From Ecdyonurus torrentis (taxonomy: Eukaryota; Arthropoda; Insecta; Ephemeroptera; Heptageniidae), in contig OX439137.1 of NCBI GenBank assembly GCA_949318235.1, forward strand, positions 23,120,518 through 23,184,517: a DNA stretch of 64,000 nucleotides, in the 5' to 3' direction. The notes below the pieces were generated by a model. It was given only the letters and a program-made list of their open reading frames with translations. It was not told where the DNA came from and made no database searches. Every line of letters starts with the position of its first letter. The first letter of the stretch is position 1. Of this stretch, positions 1 through 14,754 are shown piece after piece. The translations under genes and the position numbers were made by a program.

Positions 1-800
1 ATATATCATTTGTTTCTTATTGCTATTTTGTATGTTACTTTTTATTATTAGGCTATTATTATTATTATTTTATTCATGAGCTGTATGAAGAAAAGAAATA
101 AAATTTAAAATCACATGACAAAAAAAAAAAAAAAAAAAAAACGTCAGATATGAGGTAGCAGCATAATATGTTGTTGCAGCAATAATATGTCCTATCATAA
201 CACTGTTCTTAAGGGCTGTATATCAATGCTGTTGCAGCTAAACCATGCTTCTACTTTTAGCGTGTTTGCTTACTTTCACGGATCTACGTTTATCACGATA
301 GCCATAAAACTTAAAAACGCGTATCTATATTTATCATAATTATAGGTAAAAAAAAATAAAAATAAAAAAAAAAAAAAAAAAATTCTACATAGGAAAATAG
401 ATGTAGAAATGTTGTTTACCTGTTGTCACAATAAATATAGATACTCGTTTTCATGGCTATTGTGATAAAAGTAGATGCGTGAAAGTAAGGAAACACACTA
501 AAAGTAGAAGCCTGGTTTAGCCGCAACAGCATCGATATACAGCCTGGCCAAAATTAAGAACAAAGATTTTTACGACCAGATGCATACATTTTTCTAAAAC
601 AATTCATCCCAGATAAACACCAAACATTTACGGGTGATCAATGTAATATTGAAGTTAATACAAGTTAAATTTTATTTCTATGACTTCATTAGAATCCGGT
701 TGGAATAATTTCTCTTCTTATTTTGGTAATGGTGTAGATCATACATTAGTAAAGCACTCTTTAGTCTTATTCTTTTTCAGCTCATTTTTCTTCCACTACT
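1..800. other. AT-rich non-coding DNA
   Basis: Contains poly(A) runs near 120 and 360 and an imperfect inverted repeat around 230-540: a stretch reading agccc/tgctgttgcagctaaacc is mirrored near 510-545. No coding potential seen. It is probably intron of the gene whose last exon lies at 1573. Confidence 0.4.
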
Positions 801-808
801 AATTTAGA

Positions 809-1004
809 TGAAAAAAACTTTAACAGAGAAGTGGCATCTCCATGTTTTAGGCATACACAAAACAGTAAGCGTGCATCACTATATGTTGAGGTACCAATAT
901 ATAGCAGCCCAGCCCCAGAACAGACCATTCTGGGGCACCAGCACTTTGTACGCTGCTCTGTCGCGTGCTTCTCTGGAGATATCGTTTTTCTGTGAAAGTT
1001 CTCT
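809..1004. mobile_element. hAT-type MITE, family H1 (copy 1)
   Basis: The terminal inverted repeats read roughly ACTTTAACAGAGAAGTGGCAT at the left and its complement at the right. The element is flanked by a perfect 8-bp duplication AATTTAGA at 801-808 and 1005-1012. An 8-bp duplication is typical of hAT transposition. Relatives lie at 31102-31418 and 33592-33693. No coding capacity. Confidence 0.8.
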
Positions 1005-1129
1005 AATTTAGACATGCCTTACTATTATTTGGTCAGGGTTACACATTATTTTCTCTACCATGCTATCCTTGCCAGTTGAAGCTCATACAATTTCCCATTC
1101 CCCAATTTATTACCAATTTATCCTAATCA

Positions 1130-1367
1130 ATAATAAAGTATATGATAGAATTACCAGCAAGGGCCTTACCACAGTAGAAGTTCTATGGAGAGGTCGAGGT
1201 CTCGCTTCGCACAGTATCAGTTATAAAACAAACCTTTTTTAACAAAATACTGTGCCACGCGAGACGTCAACCTCTCCATAGAACTTCTACTGTGGTAAGG
1301 CCCTTGCTGGTAATTCTATCCTATTCTTTATTATTGATGCTAACCTCGATGTGTTTTTCCTTGCATT
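1130..1367 (+). mobile_element. Short inverted-repeat Penelope-like element copy
   Basis: Two arms of about 100 bp face each other. Each begins at the outer edge with a version of ACCAGCAAGGGCCTTACCAC, the same sequence as the arms of the coding element at 17528-19243. A tail of about 32 bp (1336-1367) follows the right arm. A perfect 15-bp target duplication AATTTATCCTAATCA sits at 1115-1129 and 1368-1382. It is non-autonomous and has no ORF. Known Penelope-like elements often carry inverted terminal repeats plus a tail. Confidence 0.8.
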
Positions 1368-1572
1368 AATTTATCCTAATCAGTCTATGTATTTTTCTAT
1401 CCAATCTTTTAATTATCAATCATCTAATGAGTGGGAGGAGTGAGTTTAAAACATAAAAGATTGGATACATGACAGGCTTTCTTGATTTCGCGATATGATT
1501 CAAGAGACTCAAAAAATTATTGTCACAAACTTAAATCAAAAATTTTAATATATATTTTTTTTATTATTTTAG

Positions 1573-1659
1573 GCTGAGACAGTTGCTGAAGAACCTCCTG
1601 TGCATCATCATTTGAAACCAAACAAACTTGGAAATCAAACAGACATTGCAGGAGTGTAA
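1573..1659 (+). CDS. Last coding exon of an unidentified gene
   Basis: A clear acceptor (a T-rich tract ending TTTTAG at 1567-1572) opens a 28-codon frame starting AETVAEEPPVHHH and ending NQTDIAGV followed by TAA. Base use is unlike the flanks, and the segment stands out from low-complexity DNA on both sides. I do not recognise the protein. The upstream exons lie outside the window or in its first 1.5 kb, where I could not find them. The downstream 9 kb would be its 3' UTR and intergenic DNA. A chance ORF behind a chance AG is the alternative. Confidence 0.5.
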   Translation, partial: AETVAEEPPVHHHLKPNKLGNQTDIAGV

Positions 1660-2583
1660 AATATACAAGAGAGAGAAAGATAACATTTTATTTTTTTTTT
1701 TGTAAATAACAAAAAAAAAAAACTATAAAATTGAAAGTGTCTTTAAAAAAAAAATATGAAAAAAAATCGTAATTATATTATTATTATTATTATTATATAT
1801 ATTAAAATATTTAGAAAGTAAATATAATGTACTAAAAATAATGTAATTGTACTGTATAACCATGGAGGAAAAATAATTACAGTAATTACAAACAACAAAA
1901 AAATGTATGAAAAAAAAGTTTTTTTTTTTTTTTTTTTTGTCTGAAAATTAATTTAAAAATTAATTTAGTAGAAATTAACAGATGCTTATTGTAAAATTTA
2001 AAGTATAAAATATTTTTAAAAATATTAAAATTATGTATAAAAATTATAAAGTAAAAAAAAAAAAATTATTTGTCAATTTTAAAAATATTGTAAATGTAAT
2101 TCTTTTTAAAAATTATAATTATATTAAATTATAAGAATTAAAATTGGTCTGGTATATATATATTATTGTAATAATAATTAAGAATATATATAATAAATAT
2201 ATATAAAAAAATATACATCTGATTATATCTGGAATATATTACTCATAAATTATTATAATTTTTTTTTCATGGGTATATGGAATTTTTTGAAAATTTATTC
2301 AAATTTATACGTATTAAAAAATATCTATTTTAAAATGCAGAATTGAAATTTATGCATATTTTTAACATTCTGCTTCAATTAGGTCTTGTAGTATATATAA
2401 TGTATAGACAAAAATATATAGTATTGCTGAAAGTGTCAAAAAAATAAATTTTACATGTAAAAAAATTAGTAAAAATACCATTATAGCTACAATACAGAAA
2501 AATATGCGTAGTTTTAAAGTAGACATAGGCCATAGAAGAATGTATGAGAGTCAAAAATCAGGTTGAAATGGGCCCATCTGCCA

Positions 2584-2627
<44 letters not shown>

Positions 2628-2657
2628 ATAGCCTATATTTTACAAGTAAAATTTTGA

Positions 2658-2689
<32 letters not shown>

Positions 2690-4170
2690 CAAATTTCACT
2701 CTTTTTAAGATAATTTTTTTAGAATTAAGAATTGTAAAACTGATTTTGAAAAAAAAAAAACAAAAAAAAAAACTAAAACTAAAACATGGCTGTTTTTAAG
2801 TTAAAATTATTATCAAAAATAATTTTTCTATACATTAAAAAAAAAAAAAAAAAAAAAGGACCTCTTCTATGAAGTATGTAAATTTCTTAGTTGTATTTTG
2901 TATTAAATCTGATTATTTTTTTCTATTTATTAATTTGAATAATTTTTAAAATATTTCTAATTATACCTTAAATTTTATTTCATTGAAAATAAATAAATAT
3001 GAAGGATTTAATTAAAAGAAAAAAAAGTGGAAGCATAAAAAACTTGACTGATTCATAAAATTAAGAGCACTTGACTGACTTTCCGCATAGTGTTTTATAG
3101 CAAAAAGTAGCTCTGCCATTTGTTAATGTTTGTTGTTTTGTTTTTCTGCGCATTACAAATAATAATATTTTGTTATAACAATTAAAGAAAAGAAGAAAAA
3201 AAAATACCACATATTAAATACACATAAGTAATCACTGTTTAAATATAGAATCAAAAAAGAAAAGTAGAAAATATGTTTTTTGTAACTTTTTATTGTTTCA
3301 TTTTAATATTTAATTTTTTATATTTATCTTAATAGTTGTTATTATATTTTTTAAAAAAATTTGGTTCTTATATTGTTAATAATTTTTAATTGTATTTTAC
3401 ATAAAAAAGTGACTCAAACTTTATACCCCCCCCCCCCCCTTTATGAAAAATGAAAGAGCTAAAACTAAAAAAAAAAATTGAAATATATAAAACTAAGTTT
3501 AACAGATTGAGAGTCAACTATTAGTTTTCTTGTTAACCCTAGTTTTTTTTTTTTTTTTTTTTTTCTTTTTTTTTTTTTCTTTCATTTTATTATTTTCTTG
3601 TTACAATTTTTTTTTAAGTTTTAAAAAAGTAAAAAGTTATAATAAATTATTTTCATTTCCTTGATGATTCTATGGTCCTTATAAATGCAAAGAGTACAGA
3701 ACTGAAAAGGCAGCATATTATATTATGACTTTTGAGCAAATTTTTAAAGAAAAAACAAAAACAAACAATAATACTATAATTTTATACAATAGTTTCAAAT
3801 TCTAATAATAATATATATATAAAATAAAAACTAATGCCATATAGCTATAAAATTATAGGACTATATAAATGCTTTAGTTTTTAAATTAAATTTTTTTTTC
3901 TATATAATGATATTTTGGTCTTAAAATATTTAATTGGTTAGTAAAAATATTAGGCCTATAATTCAAATTATTTGCATTATGTTTAAAGCTAAAAAAAAAA
4001 AAAAAAAAAAAAAAAAGACGAAGAAGAAGAAGTTATTTTTCATTCAGTTCAGCTTCATTCAATTTCAAAGGACTTGGAAAAGAGTAAATTTACAAATTTG
4101 GAGAGTAAATGTTGATCATTATATTTAAAAAAGCATACAAAATAACTTGTATAATAGAAAATCATATCTT
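1660..4170. other. Very AT-rich low-complexity DNA, possible 3' UTR
   Basis: Long homopolymers (poly(T) at 2587-2624 and 2664-2689, poly(A) and poly(C) tracts), ATT repeats, and no MITE recognised. Short ORFs here are lysine or phenylalanine runs from poly(A)/poly(T). It directly follows the stop codon at 1659, so part may be 3' UTR. Confidence 0.4.
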
Positions 4171-4174
4171 AAAA

Positions 4175-4475
4175 TACGTGAAAATGAACAGTGATCTGGC
4201 CAGACTCATTGATTTCTAATTTATTTTCATTTACTTGTAAATTACTGTTATGGAGTCGCCTGTTTATGATAGGTGCCCAGGCCACTTATTAGCGAGCACA
4301 AATTGCTAAGAAAAACTTTTGTTTTAATTGTGTGCCAGCCAATCAAAGGCCCTGGGGGACTTATAAGTCATATACAGGTGATTCCGTAACAGTCACTTAC
4401 AAATAATCAAAAATTTCATAGAAATCACTGAGTCCGGCTAAATCAATGTTGATTTTCAGGTATGTTAATAATCTT
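4175..4475. mobile_element. Relic of TTAA-type MITE family P1
   Basis: Inverted arms contain ATTGATTTCTAATTTATTTTC at the left and a mutated complement at the right, followed by AATCAATGTTGATTTTCAGG. These match the inner arms of the P1 copies at 22336 and 35090. The outer ends are decayed or absent. Confidence 0.65.
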
Positions 4476-4479
4476 CCAT

Positions 4480-4787
4480 TAGAGACTCTATTGTGACTTT
4501 AAAACACCAAATTTATAAAGTTGAAAGGGTAAATTCTATTTTTCTTCAAACAAATGGATTTAATTATGAAATGGAAGTATCATGCATACACCTATTACGC
4601 CTCTCAACTCTTTTGTACCCTCACAAACTAGGGTTGAAATTTTTGAAAAGAATGCAACTGAAAAAAGAAATTTATAGTCTACTTTACAAGTTTCCTTTTC
4701 CCAGTTAGTGAGTTAAGAGATTTAATATTTTTATGCAAATATAAAAATCCCATCTCGTAATTTATCTTCTTCTTCTCTTCTTTTCTT

Positions 4788-4818
<31 letters not shown>

Positions 4819-6500
4819 TTCTTTTTCTTTTTTCTTTTTTTTTTCTTAGCATATGAACCTTTAAATTGTATTTTCAATTCAAATTCAAGATAATAACTTT
4901 GAAATGTACTTTTATTAATCAATATTTTATATATAGGTATTAATACCAAATTAGAATACACAATAATTAAATCTTTTTGGCTAAGCTTTGATTTTTATAT
5001 ATTTATAGACATACTGATACTCCCTATCTCTTCTCTCCTCTTTAAAAAAAATCAGACTGCTTTAAGACTGATGATAATTAAATAACACAAACACACACCG
5101 AGAAGATTTTTTTTAATTTTTTTTTTTTAAGCATTTTGTGCCATTTTTTGCTAACATAAGACATACATTTAAACATTTTAAAACAGAAATTTTTAGATAT
5201 TAATGAGTGAATTTTTTGCATAAGTTATTTATTTGCATTTCTCATTGCAATTTTCTCTCTCCACGTAATTTTTAGGTATTAAATTTAAGCTGTAAAATAC
5301 TAAAAAAATAATGAACTTTTTATTATTTGAAATGATTCCTAATTTCAATCAAATAAAAACGTTTCTTTTAAAATAAAAAGCTTAAATTTAAAACCACAAT
5401 TGTGTGCAGTAAACTGGCCAATTTTATGAAATCACAAATGGGATTAGAAAAATTATAATTTCTTAAATTTAAAAGCTTTTAATTATATTATATGTTAATG
5501 GCTGCTTCAGATTAATTGGTGTATTTCACAAAATGGAGATTTAAATATTTAGATCTACAAATATTTAATTTTTTATGCAATTTATATCAGTTTATTTTAT
5601 CTAATAATATATTTTTGTTTTCTGTAGTGCTCTAACTCAAGAAAGTACACACAAAACAACTATAATATAGTAATTAGCAATTACTAATTACCGGTACATC
5701 GATTATATTACCAATTGAACTAAAATAAACACAATAATAATACTATTAAAAAAAAGAAAGAAAGAAAGCAGCTATTTAAAAAAAAAAAAAAAAAAAGTAA
5801 CATTTTTTTTCTTATAAATGGTGCACTTATCATAATGGTCTAAAAAAATATATATATATTAAAATCTTATAATCAAATTTTTGTAAAATTAATAATAATA
5901 AAATTATAAGGAAAGTTGTTGTGGTCTCCTTAATTTTTCTTAATTAATTTTTTTTTATTTGGGTCAGCATTTGTTTTTCATTATATTTAATATTATATAA
6001 ATTAGTAATAATGTAAAAAAAATGGAATGTATAAAATTATATTTTAGTTCTAAAATGTTTTGTTAAAATATAAAATTATATAGTTATTATATACTATCGT
6101 AACTTCATTTTTTTTTTTTTTTTTCATATGTATTTTATATTATGTAATTCTCTCTTTTATCTTCTCTGATTACACTAATTATTATATGTAAATTTTAATA
6201 ATATTTATCAGGAAAATTAAAATATATGAGTATTTTTTTTTTATGTTTTTTTATTTAGTGACTACAATCTTTTTCTTATGAGAAAACCATGTTACTCACT
6301 ACACTTGGAGAAATAAACATTTTTATTAAATTCGTGAGATTTTAAATATCTATGTTAATATCTATACTCTAAATCTCACTAAATATTTCATAAAAATTTA
6401 ATACAGTAATGATGAAAATAAAAGAAGGATTCAATAAAAATATAATAGAGTTATGTTTTGAATAATTCTTATTGTTAGAATTTTCAAAAGATAACACTGT
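4480..6500. other. AT-rich non-coding DNA
   Basis: Pyrimidine-rich tract at 4765-4850, poly(A)/poly(T) tracts, and short AT-only palindromes. No gene or clear mobile element seen. Confidence 0.5.
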
Positions 6501-6502
6501 TA

Positions 6503-6648
6503 CAGTCCGTGCCACCTAAGGATGTTTGCGATTAATCGAAATCAAGCCACGAGCCAATAGACACTCAAGCGATCAAGGTCACTAGGAGGTGGGGTAATGT
6601 TAACTAAATGAAGAGTTTTTAGACGCTCTCCTTAGGTGGCGCGGACTG
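6503..6648. mobile_element. TA-flanked (mariner-type) MITE
   Basis: Terminal inverted repeats CAGTCCGTGCCACCTAAGGA and complement (one mismatch) are bounded by TA at 6501-6502 and 6649-6650. TA duplication and a CAGT-type end suggest Tc1/mariner mobilisation. Its GC content is clearly above the surrounding DNA. Confidence 0.7.
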
Positions 6649-6659
6649 TATTTTATTGA

Positions 6660-10400
<3,741 letters not shown>

Positions 10401-10570
10401 GAAAAGTCTTGCTTTCACATTCTTTGTGAGGCTGTATGAAAAAATAGGAAAAAAATAAATAAAAATATAATAATTATAAACGTGCATTTTTATTGTTATC
10501 TAAAATATATGAAAAAAAAAAGTTGTATACTATGTATTGGATCATTTATTGTATGTGTGCATAGGAAAAG
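10401..10570. repeat. Direct repeat, copy 1
   Basis: Begins GAAAAGTCTTGCTTTCACAT and is nearly identical over about 160 bp to 12102-12262, in the same orientation. The similarity runs through AT-rich stretches and through a unique stretch (TTCTTTGTGAGGCTGTATGA), so it is not low-complexity coincidence. Confidence 0.85.
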
Positions 10571-10612
10571 CTTATGGCATTCCCTAATTTTCTATCTGTT
10601 AGCGTTTTCCGG

Positions 10613-10657
<45 letters not shown>

Positions 10658-10684
10658 GCATTGAAAGGCTAGACATATTACTAA

Positions 10685-11020
10685 ATGCTGTTCGTAAACC
10701 CTGTTCTCTGCTCCTAGAATGACGATCGCCTATGGTTATTCTAATGGAATGCGCATTTTTTGGTGCAAGAGAACAGTAAAGCATACTATATTATTTACGG
10801 CTTCTCCTACTAGTAAGATCGACGATTTTTTTCCATTAATTGTTATAAAAAAAAACGTTAAAACCTCAAAATTACACGTTTTGTTATGGATAAAGGTTCC
10901 TAAAAACCTTTTCGTTGTTGATCCGTTGCTTTGATTTTTTTCTTATGGGTCGATGTTGCTTGTAGTAGGAACGACCGTTAATATAGTTTGCTTTAGAGAA
11001 CAGGGTTTACGAACAGCATT
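10685..11020. mobile_element. MITE family N1 (copy 1), split by another element
   Basis: Outer ends AATGCTGTTCGTAAACCCTG and its complement. The inner part shares GGAATGCGCATTTTTTGGTG with copies at 28392, 62839 and, more distantly, 63001. It is interrupted at 10777-10995 by a second element; removing that restores the structure of the other copies. Confidence 0.8.
10777..10995. mobile_element. Nested hAT-type MITE
   Basis: Inserted in the N1 copy. The 8-bp GAGAACAG occurs at both edges (10769-10776 and 10996-11003). The ends are TAAAGCATACTATATTATTT and, inverted, TAAAGCAAACTATATTAACG, followed by imperfect inverted stretches around CTACTAGTAAGATCGAC. Confidence 0.8.
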
Positions 11021-12101
11021 ATTGTCATATACTGGCACTGGCAAAGGGCTTGGACTAGAGATACCCTTAAACCTTATAGCTTGGACATGTGTTTATATTT
11101 ATACTACAGAAAAGGTAATGACTTTAAACACTCGGATGTGGAACAAATGAAGAGTGTTATCCAAGGTGTTGACCGCCATATATTTACTTGAAGTGACTGC
11201 TCGACCCGTCAAATAAAAACTACGCGTTTAAAAGTGCGTATCTTGGTTATCTCCATACTTGACAAATCGTAGGAGAGCGAAAGGTACACAAACATTAATT
11301 GCTTCTGGGAACACGTACCGGCTTAAAAAACCATCAAGTGTACGGGTCTCCCAGACACACTTGAACAACGTTTGTATTTTCTGGAGGTTCAATAATGTGT
11401 AAAGTTAATTGTTATCATTAGCGAGCAAGAAGTGGACAGATCACGTCGGGTAGATCGCAAGATCTATCTCATAAATATGCGTAGATGACTGTGTGGTTGT
11501 AACTGCAGATGGAATAGTCGGAGTATATTATAAGGTACGCTTCTTAACCACGAACGAATGACCTTTTCCTACCTTCGTGACGGGTCGATTCGCGAGTAGA
11601 TATGGTGACGCCGTGCTTCACGGAGGGAGATATTTGACACTCCCACGTGCGGACAGTTCGTCTTAGAGGGTCCCCTTGGTTTCCATATAGAAACTTTTTT
11701 ATTTGAATCTCGTCAACAATTATATAATAAATTAGGGCACTTCAAAATTGTATAGTTTTTATTAAACATTACGTAAAAAGTTAAGTGTTTATATAGAGAT
11801 AAACATTTTTTAAATTTAGATAAACAATTATTTTAACCAGAGAGAAGAAAAATTACACACTAATTAATATACTTCAAAAAGTATACGAACAATAACAAAA
11901 TAACACATTTTACTACTAAAATATCTTTCTTTTTTTTTACATTTATATAATTAGTTTTAATTAACTTATAATATTATATTTAATATAATTTTAAAAAAGC
12001 TGACCAAAAAAAAAATTTGTCACGAAAACGTTAAGGAGATTTACCAACCCTCCTGGCAATTACGTTTGAGTGCTGCAATGATAAATAATAAAAAATAAAA
12101 T
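11021..12101. other. Unassigned sequence between direct repeats
   Basis: The section 11021-11700 is noticeably more GC-rich and higher in complexity than its surroundings. It has no ORF of useful length and no inverted ends that I can pair. Nothing recognised. Confidence 0.3.
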
Positions 12102-12262
12102 GAAAACTCTTGCTTTCACATTCTTTGTGAGACTGTATGAAAAAATAGGAAAAAAATAAATAAAAATATAATAATTATAAACGTGCATTTTTATTGCTAT
12201 CCAAAATGTATGAAAAAAAAAGATGTAATGGGGGAGCATTTATTGAATGCGTGCATGGGAAA
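12102..12262. repeat. Direct repeat, copy 2
   Basis: Second copy of 10401-10570, same strand, 1.7 kb downstream and shortly upstream of POLR1F. Confidence 0.85.
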
Positions 12263-12820
12263 TTATCTTAGGGCGGCATTATAACAAAAGGGTGTTTTAC
12301 GGGGTGAGATGGGCTAAAGAGAGAGGTCAGGTATTGACGCTTGGTTCCTCTCTTGCCCTGCTTGGCTGTTGTCTAGGGGAATGAATTTATCTTCTGTTTT
12401 TTTCATCACAGGACACGTTAAAAGTTATTTATTATATAACAATTAAAATTGCATAGGCTGATAGATTTTTTGCTTTTTACAAAGAAAACAAAACGTGAAG
12501 CTGCACAGACGAAAAAAATTAAATTAAGAAAAAAATTTGAACTTATTATTGTTTTATAAATATTATTTCTATGCAACACAGGGAAAATGTGTGTTTTTTA
12601 AATGAAATAATGATACAAATAAGTTTTACATTTTTGTACGCTTTTGCCTTTTTCTTTATAGCGGGAAAAACTTTTAAAAACTTTCATGTAAAAAATCATT
12701 TTTGCGCCATTTATTATGAATTTTCGTTTTTCGTCACTCATTTATTTAATGGCCGATGTATACGATGTGTTTAAGTTCCCACGTGTGGCGGGTTAAAATT
12801 ATTTATTAATTTACGTTGGC

Positions 12821-13017
12821 ATGAGTAAACAACAAGCTTCTTGGGTTTTGCAGTTTACTGAAGAAGAACTAAATAAATTAACTGAGAACCCTGAAAGTTC
12901 GTGTGTGTACCTCAAGCGCCCTGTAAGACGGTTGTCGTTACACCCATATCACCTGAGGGACATTCGCAGCGGTGTAAGAGAAGCTCTGACAGATTTGCTT
13001 GGTAGCTACGATTCAGA
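12821..13017 (+). CDS. POLR1F: POLR1F exon 1
   Basis: Encodes residues 1-65 and two bases of codon 66, starting MSKQQASWVLQFTEEELNKL. I chose the donor GTACGT at 13018 because it alone gives the phase (2) needed by exon 2. The donor four bases later would break the frame. Confidence 0.8.
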
Positions 13018-14673
13018 GTACGTATTATGTTTAGTTTCTCTAAAATTAAATTAATTGTTCGTTCTTTTAGAAATAAAATATATTATGAGATATGTTGTGC
13101 TCAGAAATACGTTATAAAATAGGTGCCCATATAGCGTCATTTTTTTTTTCTTTGTAAAAACAAACGCGTCGCATGATATCAAAGTTACATTATGTATGTA
13201 CACGATGATGCAATAGAAAGTTTTACAAATTATTCCTTATTGTTCAAATATTCACTTTGTACTGTATGATGCTGTGGTAGTTTGATAACACACACTTTCT
13301 TTCCTAGTGAGACCCTTAATGCAACAGTTATGAATTATGATGTTTGAGCTTAATGGTATATGACCAAAATTCCCACTTTTCTGAGCCCTTTCATTATACT
13401 GTTGCTAAAAAGTGTTACAGTACTCCATGTCTTATTTTTACACAAAGCAATGAATGCATAGATATCAAAAGGAATAAAGTTGCGGGAATCAAGCGTATTA
13501 GGGTAATGGGAATGCAGTGGCATGGCAAGCCAAAGATCGGGGGTTAATTCACAGTCAGTGACTGACATGATGTATATTTATATCACTGATCTAGGGTGCG
13601 TACCGTATTTCAATGAGAGCGTTGTGCAGTGCTGTGGCAATACGGTACGTTTTCTGAGCAATTTGGATACTTTGCACTAGCAAATACGGTACGCCCGATC
13701 TCTGTGGAGCGCCTCACCTATTCACCTCCAGAAGCCGGCAGAGATTCTCAGCATCAGCTGTTGCCCGTTCGGGTCTCTTCAGTAAATGCTGTGAAGCGCT
13801 GACAGAGGTGATATGGTACGTTTTGTCAGCACTCAGCGCTCGCAAGTGATACGGAACGCACCCCTATATTTATATACACATACATACCATACAGCTTTGT
13901 GAAAGGGGAGAGGGGATAAAGTAAAATGCAAAATGCAAGCTAACTTTTCAGATCTCCCTTCTGAAAAAAAGGTTTAAATGATTTAATATTGTGCCAAATT
14001 AGTATATTCAGTATATTTGGTACAGTATATTTTATTTAAACCCTTTAAACCGAAGAAACAGTAAGATTTTTGGTTTAAAGGGTGTAAAGGGTTTAAATAA
14101 AATATACCAATTACACCGAATACACTAATTTGGCACAATATTCAGTATATTTAATATACTCTTTAGACCTTTTTTTTTTTTTTTTTTTTTTTTTTTCAGC
14201 AGGGCTACCCGTGTAAAATAATACTGTAAGCGTTCATAACAAACTCTCATATAAGTTACGTCTTGATTCATAATGATCAAGTGCTTGTTATTATGAATGG
14301 CATACATTATTGTTCCATTTTTTTTTTTAATAACACTATTCCATATATGTTTCAGGTTAGAAGGTATCATTCTTGCATACCGTAAAACTAAAGTTCTTGG
14401 TTCTCTATGCTCAATACCTGATGACTATAGTCATATAGAGATTAATGTACAAGTTGATCTTTACTATTTTAAACCTGTAGTTGGAAGCACACTCAAAGGT
14501 AAACACTTAAAAATTTACGTGTTTCTATAAATTGCTTATAATACCTGCAACTGCGATATAGCATTTAGATATTTGCTCTTTCACAATTTTTTTTTTAACA
14601 ATTTCAAGTACTGTAATGTAAAAGTAATTTCTTAATCATGGGAAATCACAAGGAACTCATCTCTCTCTCTCTC

Positions 14674-14754
<81 letters not shown>

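Noticed and set aside
1573..1659. Assigning a gene name to the terminal exon
   Set aside because: 28 residues did not bring any family to mind with enough support.
12821..13054. Reading POLR1F exon 1 on to the stop at 13054 as a 77-residue gene
   Set aside because: Splicing at 13018 gives the correct phase and continues the RPA43 alignment in exon 2.
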